64,000 nt of DNA, taken from the NCBI GenBank assembly GCA_964446435.1, contig CAYUOS010000001.1, forward strand, positions 1 through 64,000. Reading direction: 5' to 3'. The notes beneath the pieces are model-generated. The model did no database searches. It had not been told where the DNA came from and worked only from the letters and a program-made list of their open reading frames with translations. Position 1 is the first letter of the stretch. Every line of letters starts with the position of its first letter. Made by a program: the position numbers and the translations under genes. The DNA comes from SLNP01 sp964446435 (GTDB lineage: Bacteria > Bacteroidota > Bacteroidia > Bacteroidales > VadinHA17). Shown one piece after another: positions 8,872-18,091 of the stretch.

Positions 8872-11800
8872 ATGATGTCTTTAGATAAACATTATATATC
8901 ATACGGCAGGACAGGCAGACTGATATTTTCACTGTTTGCAGCCGTGCTAGCATGGGCGATGATATTGCCCGGGGCGAATGCCCAGGCCAGGCAACAGGTC
9001 CCCATTCTGGTGGAAGGTGTTGTCAGGAACATACAGGGAGAACCTGTTATGGGCGCAACGATACTGATCTCAGAATCGACAAGTTTCACAATAACAGATG
9101 AATACGGCAACTTCAGCATAGAGGTGCCGGGTACCGGTTCGGTTATTAATATTGAGGCTGATGGCTTTGACATACTGTCAGTGACAATCTCAGACGGCAG
9201 GTTTCTGGAGTTGGTGCTTCAATTCTCGGATGAGGGACAGGGCATCCGTGACAGAGTGTTTATTCCATGGGGAGTTACAGACAAAAGAAGCCTGACTTCA
9301 GCGATTTCAACGATTTCTCATGCTGAGCTGAGGAAGAGCCCGGTGATGGCACTGAGTACGGCAGTTTCGGGACGAGTGCCTGGTTTTACTGTTGTTCAGG
9401 GTTCAGGCGGCCCGGGTCTTGATTCATATGAATGGCGTGTAAGGGGTATCAGAACCCTAGAAAACGGCGGTATGAACAATATGGAAAAAGGCGGCTGGGG
9501 TGAACCTATCATAGTGGTCGATGGATTTGAACGTACTTTTGTCGATTTTGATGCGAGTGAGGTAGAGTCATTCAGTGTGCTGAAGGATGCAGCAGCCGTG
9601 GCTCTATATGGAATGAGAGGAGCAAACGGAGTTGTTCTTGTTACAACAAAGAGAGGTCAGGCCAATAAGAGGACGATCGATCTTGAACTGAGTCAGGGTT
9701 TGGTAACCCCCATGAGATTGCCCAAGATGCTTGGATCGTATGATTATGCCAGGCTACACAATGAGGCAAGGGTAAATGACGGACTGGATCCTTTCTGGAC
9801 TGCTGCCGATCTGCAGAAGTACCAGGACGGCTCAAGCCCGCTGACTCATCCCGACAACGACTTCTATGGTGAATTTATCAGGGATTATACATTCCAGAGG
9901 AAGGCGGCCCTGTCTATGTCGGGTGGCAATAAGGTTGTGAAATACTTTGTCTCTCTTGCATACAACAGCCAGGGTGGGCTTTATGACCGCACCGATGAAG
10001 GGTCACTTTTTGAGACCAAAACCGGCTATTCAAGATACAATACACGTATTAATCTCGATATTGCTGTTACCAGGAGGCTTACAACATCGCTAAATCTTTC
10101 AGGAAGAATCGAGGATCGCAGGTATCCGTTTGAATCCGAATCAGCGATTTTCAACCTGCTATCGAACACACCTCCCAACGCATATCCTCTCTCGTTTACC
10201 GGAATTGATCCCTCACTCAACAAGGAGATCTTCATGCTGGGTGGAAACTCTATCTATACCACCAATCCTCTTGGTGCATTGTCTTACAGGGGCTTCCGTG
10301 AGGATACGAGGAGATATTACCAGTTAGGAATAAACATGAAATATGAACTTGATTTCATCACGGACGGACTTAATCTTAACTTCCAGTTCGATGCTGACGG
10401 GTACAACTATTTCAGGTTGTCGCAAAGTATGACCTACCCTGTTTGGGACAGAAGAGTGAATCCTGACGAGAGCATAACCTACGTTCGGTTTAATACACCA
10501 TCATCACTATCCAGAACCTATGGGAGTGAGGTTATAAACTATAATGGATGGAACCTTTACCTCACATATGATAAAGATTTTGGTGACAGCAAGTTCAATG
10601 CACTCGGTATGTGGAGGAGGTTCACTACTATCTACCAACAAGCCAACCAGCCAAACCAGAAACTGGAGGATTTCGCTGTAAGAGCCAGCTACGCATTAAG
10701 GAATAAATACTTTGTTGAATCAATTCTTACTCTGACAGGTAGCGAGAATTTCTTCATGACAAATAAGTCCCGGCTTCTTTTGCCGGTCATTTCAGGAGCA
10801 TGGATAGTCTCAGAGGAGGATTTCCTCAGCGGAGTTGACTTCTTTCAGTATATAAAGCTGCGCGGTTCATGGGGTCTTACTGCAAATGACAACTACACCT
10901 TTACAGATCCCAACAACATTAAGTACAGGTACGCTTATCGTGACAGATGGTGGAGCCAGAACAGCCAGCATGCATTCGGAACGGCTCTTACATATTTCAA
11001 TCCTATAGTCAGGGAGGGAGTTGTTCCCAACAGGAACATCACACCCGAGAAGGGCATGATGACCAACATCGGAATCGAATCAAGGCAATTCAACGGCCAT
11101 CTCTATTTCTCGACCGATGTGTGGTTTGAGAAGAGATATGATATCTTCACCCGTGGTGAAGGTAGTGTGCCGCTTGCCTTTGGTGCTCTGCCCAGCAACC
11201 TGCCTATTGAGAATGAGGGAATTGTTCACAGCAAGGGATTTGAGACTACACTTGGATGGAGCGGATCACCCTCAAGCACTTTCAGCTACTGGGTTAACGG
11301 AATGGTTGATTACTGGACCAACAAGATTGACTATATGGCTGAACCTTTCAAGGAGGATGCCTATCGCGTTGAAACAGGTGGAATGGTACGTCAGAACTTC
11401 GGGCTGATTGCTCTCGGCCTCTTCAAAAACCAGCAGGAGATTGACAACAGCCCTGTTCAGATGTTCGGGCCCTATCAGCCGGGTGACATAAAGTACAAGG
11501 ATATGAACAATGATGGTGTGATTGATGCTAATGATTTTACTTCGATCGGTCGCACCACTTTCCCGCAACTGTCGTATGCGATGGACATGGGTATCAGGGT
11601 TGGTAACTTCGATGCTTCAGTTCTGTTGCAGGGTAGTTCGATGAAGAGCTTCTATCTTACAAACAATGCAGTCAGGGCCTTTACCAGCAACGGTTCAATC
11701 TCTGAATACTCTCTTGGCAGGTATACAGACGAAGCCAGCTGGGCAACTGCTGACTATCCAAGGCTCACAACCCTAGCCAACAACAACAATTGGCGCATTT

Positions 11801-12039
11801 CGACCTTCTGGTTGAAGGATGCAGCATTCCTTCGTGTTAAGAACGTTGAACTGGGTTACAACCTGCCTATGGCTTCAGCAAGAAGACTGGGAATGTATGG
11901 CATGAGGGTTTACCTGAACGCTTACAACCTGTTTACATTTGATAATTTCAAGGTGTTTGATCCCGAGGATCCGAACGCAGGAATATCGAAGTATCCAATG
12001 ACACGCATTGTTAACATTGGTTTCAACCTCAAATTCTAG
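8872..12039 (+). CDS. SusC-like TonB-dependent outer-membrane transporter (second pair), atypical TonB-box region
   Basis: 1055 aa (or 1054 from the adjacent second ATG at 8875). It has a signal peptide (to about residue 38, ending GANAQA), a CarboxypepD_reg-like domain (about 45-120), a plug domain (WRVRGIRTLENGG, IIVVDGFERTF, KDAAAVALYGMRGANGVVLV) and a large barrel ending IGFNLKF. Where its neighbour and most SusC proteins carry a LDEVVVVGYG-type segment between regulatory domain and plug, this protein has DRVFIPWGVTDKR, so the TonB-box signature is degenerate. It is only distantly similar to the first SusC, so the pairs are not a recent tandem duplication. It precedes its SusD by three bases. 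Substrate unknown. Confidence 0.94.
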   Translation: MMSLDKHYISYGRTGRLIFSLFAAVLAWAMILPGANAQARQQVPILVEGVVRNIQGEPVMGATILISESTSFTITDEYGNFSIEVPGTGSVINIEADGFDILSVTISDGRFLELVLQFSDEGQGIRDRVFIPWGVTDKRSLTSAISTISHAELRKSPVMALSTAVSGRVPGFTVVQGSGGPGLDSYEWRVRGIRTLENGGMNNMEKGGWGEPIIVVDGFERTFVDFDASEVESFSVLKDAAAVALYGMRGANGVVLVTTKRGQANKRTIDLELSQGLVTPMRLPKMLGSYDYARLHNEARVNDGLDPFWTAADLQKYQDGSSPLTHPDNDFYGEFIRDYTFQRKAALSMSGGNKVVKYFVSLAYNSQGGLYDRTDEGSLFETKTGYSRYNTRINLDIAVTRRLTTSLNLSGRIEDRRYPFESESAIFNLLSNTPPNAYPLSFTGIDPSLNKEIFMLGGNSIYTTNPLGALSYRGFREDTRRYYQLGINMKYELDFITDGLNLNFQFDADGYNYFRLSQSMTYPVWDRRVNPDESITYVRFNTPSSLSRTYGSEVINYNGWNLYLTYDKDFGDSKFNALGMWRRFTTIYQQANQPNQKLEDFAVRASYALRNKYFVESILTLTGSENFFMTNKSRLLLPVISGAWIVSEEDFLSGVDFFQYIKLRGSWGLTANDNYTFTDPNNIKYRYAYRDRWWSQNSQHAFGTALTYFNPIVREGVVPNRNITPEKGMMTNIGIESRQFNGHLYFSTDVWFEKRYDIFTRGEGSVPLAFGALPSNLPIENEGIVHSKGFETTLGWSGSPSSTFSYWVNGMVDYWTNKIDYMAEPFKEDAYRVETGGMVRQNFGLIALGLFKNQQEIDNSPVQMFGPYQPGDIKYKDMNNDGVIDANDFTSIGRTTFPQLSYAMDMGIRVGNFDASVLLQGSSMKSFYLTNNAVRAFTSNGSISEYSLGRYTDEASWATADYPRLTTLANNNNWRISTFWLKDAAFLRVKNVELGYNLPMASARRLGMYGMRVYLNAYNLFTFDNFKVFDPEDPNAGISKYPMTRIVNIGFNLKF

Positions 12040-12042
12040 AGT

Positions 12043-13944
12043 ATGAAAAGGTATTTAAATGCAACAAAAAGAATAAGATACTCCGCAATAGTCCTTGTGA
12101 CTGCGCTGGTGACCTTCGCCTCATGCGAAAGGCCATACCTGCAGCCATGGCCGCCTGACGGAGCTAGAACACCCGAGGATGTTTGGAACTACTACTTCTT
12201 CACCAGGGGTTTTCTCGATGCACTCTATGCCGACCAGGGCATAACACAGTACTACAACACCATTCAGGGCGAGGGAATGTTTGCCTCAGCCTCTGATGAG
12301 GCGGTTCACTCCGATCCGCAGGGCGCAGTCCGTAACTTCGTGAACGGTATCTGGAACCCGACAAGTGTCCCCACGGAATACTTTGGTGGTCCATGGTCAT
12401 CATATGCACAATATGCAAGTGTTTGGGACAACTCATATCGAGGAATAAGAAGGACGAATATCTTCCTGGAGAACGTTGACAGGTCAGTCTTCATCGATGA
12501 CGTTTCAAACCCGGCAAGGGCCTTTGACAGGACCTACGGAAAGGGTCAGGCCTATTTCTGGAGGGCATTGCTGCAGTTTGAACTTATGAGAAGATATGGC
12601 CCCTTCCCGATTATCACGAAGAGCCAGTCACTTGAGGATGACATCTTCCTGCCAAGAAACACACTGGAGGAGTGCTTTGAGCAGATTATTGCCGACTGTG
12701 ACAGTGCAATTGCAAAGCTGCCGACACTCTGGGCAGACAACAACTGGCACCGGGCCAACCGTACTGCGGCACAGTTCCTTAAGGCCAGGGTTGCATTATA
12801 CTACGCCAGTCCGCTCTACCAGGGCAACTATGAAACTTTCGGCAGTGCTGCCAATACAGTCGGTGATGTCGACAGATGGAAGTTTGCTGCCGATGCCGCC
12901 AAAGCTGCAATAGACGAGAACAACTTCTACCGACTGATGACGATTTCGAAGTATAACCGTCCTTATTCAGGGGCCGGTTCATATATCAGCCAGGTTGGCC
13001 TTGTACTTACACTCTCGAATTTTGAGAATATTTTCGGTTCAACAACAACGACCACTAACGCGCATGTAAATGAGCGCAGGAACATGCCCACAGGTCTTGA
13101 AGGTTGTTCAGGACTGACCAACCCGACTCAGGAACTCGTTGATGCTTTTGAGGTTGTTCAGCTTGATGCAAACGGACGGCCACTTGCAAGCGCCGTGTCT
13201 CAGAAGTTTGACTGGAACAATCCGGTACATGCAGCCAATCCGTATGCCAACAGGGATCCGAGATTCTATGCTTCGATACTCTTTAACGGCTATTTCTGGG
13301 GTAATTCGACTGCATTAGGCTATACTGTTGACACCTATGACGGCGGAGTTCACCGGAACATAATTCACCCGACCTCCACGAAAACAGGTTACTATTACAG
13401 AAAGTGGCTGCAGGAAGGTTTCTATGAGTTTGCATCGGGCCGCTATACAAACGTTACCAGGGGTCGCATTGAGTTCAGGTTTGCCGAACTGCTGCTCAAC
13501 TATGCAGAGGCAATGAACGAAGCTTACGGTCCTGATGTAGCTCATCCCGACGGAGCACTGAGGGTTGGAGGATCAACCGCAAGGGAAGCAATCAACCTCA
13601 TCAGGGCAAGGGTATTCATGCCGCTGATTCCGCTGGGTCTGACACAGGATCAGATGCGTGATGCAATAAAGCACGAGAGAAGAATAGAGCTCTGCTTTGA
13701 GAATCACAGGGTATTTGACCTGCGTCGCTGGAAGATGGGAGAGATCCTTGGTCAGCCGGCTCACGGTATAAGGATTACCGCAACAGGTTTTGACGCCAAT
13801 AACCGTCCGACCGGATTCAACTATGCTGTGGAAAAGGTAGAAGACAGGGTGTGGGCAGACAGAATGTACTGGTGGCCAATACCTTACTCAGAGATCGTCA
13901 AGTACGAGGGTAAGCTGAAGCAGAACCCTGGTTGGGGTAATTAA
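12043..13944 (+). CDS. SusD-like outer-membrane lipoprotein (second pair)
   Basis: 633 aa with a lipoprotein signal peptide (TFASC, Cys near residue 28) and a SusD/RagB fold: NIFLENVDRS, LKARVALYYASPLY, LLLNYAEAMNEAYG and the C-terminal ERRIELCFENHRVFDLRRWK helix. It would form the lid for the SusC encoded immediately upstream. Only three bases separate the two genes. It lies 18 bases before the last gene of the operon. Confidence 0.95.
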   Translation: MKRYLNATKRIRYSAIVLVTALVTFASCERPYLQPWPPDGARTPEDVWNYYFFTRGFLDALYADQGITQYYNTIQGEGMFASASDEAVHSDPQGAVRNFVNGIWNPTSVPTEYFGGPWSSYAQYASVWDNSYRGIRRTNIFLENVDRSVFIDDVSNPARAFDRTYGKGQAYFWRALLQFELMRRYGPFPIITKSQSLEDDIFLPRNTLEECFEQIIADCDSAIAKLPTLWADNNWHRANRTAAQFLKARVALYYASPLYQGNYETFGSAANTVGDVDRWKFAADAAKAAIDENNFYRLMTISKYNRPYSGAGSYISQVGLVLTLSNFENIFGSTTTTTNAHVNERRNMPTGLEGCSGLTNPTQELVDAFEVVQLDANGRPLASAVSQKFDWNNPVHAANPYANRDPRFYASILFNGYFWGNSTALGYTVDTYDGGVHRNIIHPTSTKTGYYYRKWLQEGFYEFASGRYTNVTRGRIEFRFAELLLNYAEAMNEAYGPDVAHPDGALRVGGSTAREAINLIRARVFMPLIPLGLTQDQMRDAIKHERRIELCFENHRVFDLRRWKMGEILGQPAHGIRITATGFDANNRPTGFNYAVEKVEDRVWADRMYWWPIPYSEIVKYEGKLKQNPGWGN

Positions 13945-13962
13945 AGATTAACTTTTCACAAA

Positions 13963-15312
13963 ATGAAGTTAAAATCTATGAAGAGAATAGCAATTATACT
14001 AGTAACAATTACTGCGGTCTTGTATTCCTGCAGTAAGACGGAGGTATGGCTCGACTATGACGATCCGTCGGTATATATCCCGAGGCAGGGCGTGAGCTTC
14101 AATACTGCCTGGAACGTGGATACCAAACAATACACACTTGATCTGGGAGTATATCTCGGAGGTGTCCGTCCTGAGAACCAGAAGAGCGACATTGAGGTCA
14201 CATTTGCCGTTGACCAGTCGCTTATCACGACCTATAACAATGACATTACCCAGCAGTATTCGGGTCAGGTCATTGCATTGCCGGCCGACTGCTACCAGAT
14301 CACGGGTACAAAGGTTACCATACCTGCGGGTGAGGTTATGACATACATTCCGATCAAGATCTTCACCGACAAGGTTGAGGCCCTCGGAATGGGTCCTGAT
14401 GATATCTATGTTGTACCTGTTAAGCTTGTGTCGACTACGAAGTACCGTCTGTCGAACAATGCATGGCAGAATGAGGCGCTCTATGGTGTTAAGATCGATA
14501 ACCCGAGGTTTTACTTTTGGCTTAACCGCAATGCAGAGGCTAACCCATCGACAATTGCAAGAAAGGTAATCTTCGGCGAAACACCCAGGGTTGAGAACTT
14601 TATGGTTACCAGCTACGGGCTTACCGCTGACGAATCCTATACCCTTACATTCGCGGTTGATCCTTCAAAGGTTCCTGCAGGCCAGCAGATACTTCCGGCC
14701 AATGCATACGAACTGCCATCAACTACCGTAACTATACCGGCAGGCTCGCTCACAGCCAACTTCCCGGTGAAGATTATCAACTCCAATGTGGCGTTCCGAC
14801 AGGTATATTTCCTGCCTGTCAGCATTACAGCTGCCAGTAAGTACGGAGGCGATCCTGTGAAAGGGACACTACTGCTTAGGGTTGACATCAAGAACGATTA
14901 TGAGTGGACCTATGTCAGCAAAATGACGGTGCAGTCAGAAACAACCGGACGAAGCGCAAGCTACCAGGTAAATAAGCAGCCGACATCGCATGACGAGACG
15001 ACTCTCAGAATACAGATGGCGGCTAACAACACCATTGCAGGTGGTACAACAGGTACGTCTTCAACCTATAACAACAAGTTCTATCGCCTGAAGGTTATTC
15101 CCAATCCTTCCGACAAACGGAACTGGGGTGTTGAGATAATCAGAATCACCGACGAAGGTACCACCTTCAATTCACCTGTTACCCTTGAGCTTGACCCTGA
15201 GAAGACCAGCTATTTTGACTGGGATTACGAGACATTCTACCTGAATTACAGGTGGAAGCATACTGACGGCAAATGGATCTGGGTCACAGAGGTACTTGAG
15301 GCACAGTTCTGA
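13963..15312 (+). CDS. DUF1735-type surface lipoprotein of the SusC/D operon
   Basis: 449 aa with a lipobox (AVLYSC, Cys near residue 23 counted from 13963; a second ATG lies at 13978). Two repeated beta-sandwich units are visible, each with a strand pattern ending TVTIPAGE/TVTIPAGS followed by a PVKI segment (about 100-140 and 250-285), as in DUF1735 (BT_3987-like) proteins. The C-terminal third (about 305-449) resembles the DUF4361-type partner domain. Such proteins often accompany SusC/D pairs and may bind glycans at the cell surface, but this role is inferred. A strong terminator follows, so it is the last operon gene. Confidence 0.85.
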   Translation: MKLKSMKRIAIILVTITAVLYSCSKTEVWLDYDDPSVYIPRQGVSFNTAWNVDTKQYTLDLGVYLGGVRPENQKSDIEVTFAVDQSLITTYNNDITQQYSGQVIALPADCYQITGTKVTIPAGEVMTYIPIKIFTDKVEALGMGPDDIYVVPVKLVSTTKYRLSNNAWQNEALYGVKIDNPRFYFWLNRNAEANPSTIARKVIFGETPRVENFMVTSYGLTADESYTLTFAVDPSKVPAGQQILPANAYELPSTTVTIPAGSLTANFPVKIINSNVAFRQVYFLPVSITAASKYGGDPVKGTLLLRVDIKNDYEWTYVSKMTVQSETTGRSASYQVNKQPTSHDETTLRIQMAANNTIAGGTTGTSSTYNNKFYRLKVIPNPSDKRNWGVEIIRITDEGTTFNSPVTLELDPEKTSYFDWDYETFYLNYRWKHTDGKWIWVTEVLEAQF

Positions 15313-15331
15313 TCATAACCAGATATGAAGC

Positions 15332-15374
15332 AAAGAGAGAGTGTGGAGATGATATGACTTCACACTCTCTTTCA
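15332..15374 (+). terminator. Terminator of the SusC/D operon
   Basis: AGAGAGTGTG pairs with CACACTCTCT (ten perfect base pairs, extendable with AAAG/CTTT across a two-base bulge), loop about 15 nt, followed by TTTCAT. The T-tract is short, but the stem is strong and starts 20 bases after the last operon stop codon. Confidence 0.65.
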
Positions 15375-15466
15375 TATCGCCTCTAACACATTTGTATGAA
15401 CAGCTTGTCTGATTAACGGCATGATGTTTGAGGCGAGCATAGAGTTAAATTTAACAACCCTGCAGC

Positions 15467-16162
15467 ATGAGACAATTAATTACATTACTGGCAGTTCTTC
15501 TGTGGTTGTCGCCTGTTCTTCAAGGACAGCAAAGGGTAACCATAGTTGCCAAGGGTGAAACATTCATCGAAAGCGTACTGCCGAAGGAGATGATGTACTC
15601 ATTCGAGGAGTTCCGCGATGCAAAACTGATACGCATTGACGGACTTGAAAACGAGACCAAGATCAATATCAACCTTTTCACGGGTGATATTTTGTTTCTT
15701 TCTCCTGGCAATCAGATACTTGTGATGGCCTATCCGAAGGAGGTAAGCAGAATCATGATGGGTAGTTCTCTGTGGGTTCCGGTTGAGGAAACCTTCGGAG
15801 AGGTTATTTTCTCAAAGGACGATATCTCGCTTGTGAGAGTTAAAAAGACCCGTATTACCGACACCCGAAGGGAGACGGCATTCGGTGGTATGTCAAGCAC
15901 CGTGTCGACGAAGTCGGTTACCGCATTTGCTGCCGACAACAGAGGGCATGTTGCAATACCGGTTGGGGAGTATGATTTTGAAACGGCGACAACCTACAGG
16001 CTGAGCGACGGATCGCGAATGGTTATTGCCGACGCCAAGGGCTTTCGCCGGATATTCTCAAAAAACAGAAAAGAGCTTAACAATTTTATTAAGACCAACA
16101 GGATAGACTTTAAGGATGAGAGCGATCTCCTGAACCTTGTGAAAAAGAGCATATCTTTCTAG
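15467..16162 (+). CDS. Secreted protein of unknown function
   Basis: 231 aa. The N-terminus is a clear Sec signal peptide (MRQLITLLAVLLWLSP, likely cleaved near LQGQ), without a lipobox, so the product is periplasmic or outer-membrane associated. I do not recognise a family. The sequence looks mostly beta (TFGEVIFSKDDISLVRV), with a charged C-terminal helical tail (about 195-231: RKELNNFIKTN and DLLNLVKKS). It lies between the SusC/D terminator and aspS, with hairpins on both sides, so it is probably transcribed alone. Confidence 0.7.
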   Translation: MRQLITLLAVLLWLSPVLQGQQRVTIVAKGETFIESVLPKEMMYSFEEFRDAKLIRIDGLENETKININLFTGDILFLSPGNQILVMAYPKEVSRIMMGSSLWVPVEETFGEVIFSKDDISLVRVKKTRITDTRRETAFGGMSSTVSTKSVTAFAADNRGHVAIPVGEYDFETATTYRLSDGSRMVIADAKGFRRIFSKNRKELNNFIKTNRIDFKDESDLLNLVKKSISF

Positions 16163-16210
16163 CCTGTTGCCGGGTTGGAATAACAGGATACTAATCTGCT
16201 ACATGCGATG

Positions 16211-16250
16211 CGCCGGTAATGCTCTTTTGCTGTACCGGCGTCTCATTTTT
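16211..16250 (+). terminator. Terminator upstream of aspS
   Basis: CGCCGGTA (16211-16218) pairs with TACCGGCG (16233-16240); eight perfect base pairs and a 14-nt loop, followed by TCTCATTTTT. It ends transcription of the secreted-protein gene. Confidence 0.7.
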
Positions 16251-16282
16251 ACACTCTTTCTGACGGGTGCGCGAAAAATTCC

Positions 16283-16290
16283 TATTTTTG
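16283..16290 (+). promoter_or_regulatory. -7 promoter element of aspS
   Basis: TATTTTTG matches TAnnTTTG exactly. It is 22 bases before the aspS ATG at 16313, giving a short leader, and lies just after the preceding terminator. Confidence 0.55.
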
Positions 16291-16312
16291 CTGAAAATTA
16301 TCAGTTAACTTG

Positions 16313-18082
16313 ATGTACAGGACACATACTTGCGGAGAATTGCGTCTTGCCGACAAAGGCAGAGAGGTGACGCTATGCGGCTGGCTACAGCGATCGAGGG
16401 ATTTCGGAGGAATGACTTTCACCGACCTGCGCGACAGGTACGGCATAACACAACTGGTCTTCAATATGGATGAGGATGCCGGATTGTGCAGGAAGGCCCG
16501 AGAGCTTGGCAGGGAGTATGTGATACAGGTTACCGGATTGGTAGCCGAGAGAAGCAATAAGAACAATCGCATTCCTACCGGCGAGATAGAGATTATTGTG
16601 AAGAGTGTAACGGTATTGAATAAAAGCGAGATTCCACCCTTCACCATCGAGGATGAGACAGATGGTGGCGATGAGTTGCGGATGAGGTATCGCTATCTTG
16701 ACCTCAGGCGAAAGCCTGTGCGTGACAACCTGATGCTGAGGCACAGAATGGCAAGGGAAGTGAGGAGTTACATGGACGGCCAGGGCTTCATTGAGGTGGA
16801 GACACCGGTACTTTATAAATCCACTCCCGAGGGGGCACGCGATTATGTGGTTCCATCAAGGGTGCATCCGGGTGAGTTCTACGCCCTGCCACAGTCACCT
16901 CAAACACTGAAGCAACTTCTGATGGTGGCGGGTTTTGACAGGTATTACCAGATTGTAAAGTGTTTCAGGGATGAGGACCTTCGGGCAGACCGCCAGCCCG
17001 AGTTCACACAGATTGACTGCGAAATGTCATTCGTTGATCAGGATGATGTACTGAACACATTTGAGGGCCTGGCAAGGCATCTCTTCAGGCAGTTGAAGAG
17101 TATTGAATTCAATGATCCTTTCATTCGACTTCCATATTCTGAGGCTATTTCGTTCTATGGATCTGACAAGCCGGATCTGAGATTCGGGCTGAAGATCAAA
17201 GAGATAACAGATATTGCCAGGGGGCGGGAGTTCCAGGTATTCGATTCGGCTGAATACATTGGGGCAATTGCCTGCAGCGGGGCATCGCACTTTACAAGGA
17301 AGCAGACAGATGAGCTTACCGATTTCGTGAAGAGACCGCAGATAGGGGCGAAGGGACTTGTCTGGATAAAGCTGGATGCTGACGGATCGTTCAAGTCGTC
17401 AATTGACAAGTTCTTCGGTCAGGCTGACCTGTCTGGCATTGCTGCTGCAACAGGAGCAGAGCCCGGTGACCTTATTCTCATTCTTGCCGGTGAGCGGCAA
17501 TCAACGCTGAAGGCTCTTGGTGAACTTAGACTTGAGATGGGATCGAGGCTCGGACTACGGACGGGAGATGTATTCGTTCCACTGTGGGTTGTTGATTTTC
17601 CGCTTCTTGAGTGGGACGCCGAGCAGGGAAGGTACTTTGCCATGCACCATCCTTTTACCTCACCGAAGGCCGAGGATGTTGAACTGCTGGAAACATCACC
17701 CGGTGATGTCAGGGCTATGGCCCACGACCTTGTGATTAACGGGGTTGAGATAGGCGGAGGGTCAATAAGGATACATGACAGTGATCTTCAAAGAAAAATG
17801 TTCAGGGTGCTGGGGTTTACTGATGAGGAGGCGCAGAAGCAATTCGGGTTCCTGCTGAATGCATTTCGATACGGGGCACCCCCGCACGGAGGAATTGCAT
17901 TCGGCTTTGACCGGTGGACAGCTCTTATGGGCGGATCGGATTCAATAAGGGATTTTATTGCGTTTCCGAAGAATAACTCTGCCAGGGATATAATGATAGA
18001 CTCGCCTTCACCTGTTTCAGGGAAACAACTGGATGAGCTGTCGCTGAAGGTCGAATCAGGGAAACAGGGAACAGGAAAGTAA
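16313..18082 (+). CDS. aspS: Aspartyl-tRNA synthetase, bacterial type
   Basis: Charges tRNA-Asp with aspartate in the cytoplasm. The 589-aa protein has an N-terminal OB-fold anticodon-binding domain (about 1-105), the class II catalytic core with motif 2 (FRDEDLRADRQPEFTQ) and motif 3 (GIAFGFDRW, about 543-551), and the bacterial GAD insertion (about 285-415), so it is the bacterial form. I use the ATG at 16313; the TTG just before it is unlikely. The short C-terminal tail, rich in repeated SGKQ/GKQG, is not conserved. A GatCAB- or GatDE-type amidotransferase in the genome could also use mischarged Asp-tRNA(Asn), but GatDE is normally specific for Glu-tRNA(Gln). Convergent with the gene ending at 18092. 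Confidence 0.97.
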   Translation: MYRTHTCGELRLADKGREVTLCGWLQRSRDFGGMTFTDLRDRYGITQLVFNMDEDAGLCRKARELGREYVIQVTGLVAERSNKNNRIPTGEIEIIVKSVTVLNKSEIPPFTIEDETDGGDELRMRYRYLDLRRKPVRDNLMLRHRMAREVRSYMDGQGFIEVETPVLYKSTPEGARDYVVPSRVHPGEFYALPQSPQTLKQLLMVAGFDRYYQIVKCFRDEDLRADRQPEFTQIDCEMSFVDQDDVLNTFEGLARHLFRQLKSIEFNDPFIRLPYSEAISFYGSDKPDLRFGLKIKEITDIARGREFQVFDSAEYIGAIACSGASHFTRKQTDELTDFVKRPQIGAKGLVWIKLDADGSFKSSIDKFFGQADLSGIAAATGAEPGDLILILAGERQSTLKALGELRLEMGSRLGLRTGDVFVPLWVVDFPLLEWDAEQGRYFAMHHPFTSPKAEDVELLETSPGDVRAMAHDLVINGVEIGGGSIRIHDSDLQRKMFRVLGFTDEEAQKQFGFLLNAFRYGAPPHGGIAFGFDRWTALMGGSDSIRDFIAFPKNNSARDIMIDSPSPVSGKQLDELSLKVESGKQGTGK

Positions 18083-18091
18083 GCACGGTAT

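Noticed and set aside
12596..12913. 105-codon alternative-frame ORF inside the second SusD gene
   Set aside because: Ser/Arg-rich shadow with no start signal or family; the SusD frame is unquestionable.
18041..18082. Repeated GGAAACAGG/GGAACAGG sequence at the end of aspS
   Set aside because: Lies within the non-conserved C-terminal tail of AspRS and is too short to treat as a separate repeat element.
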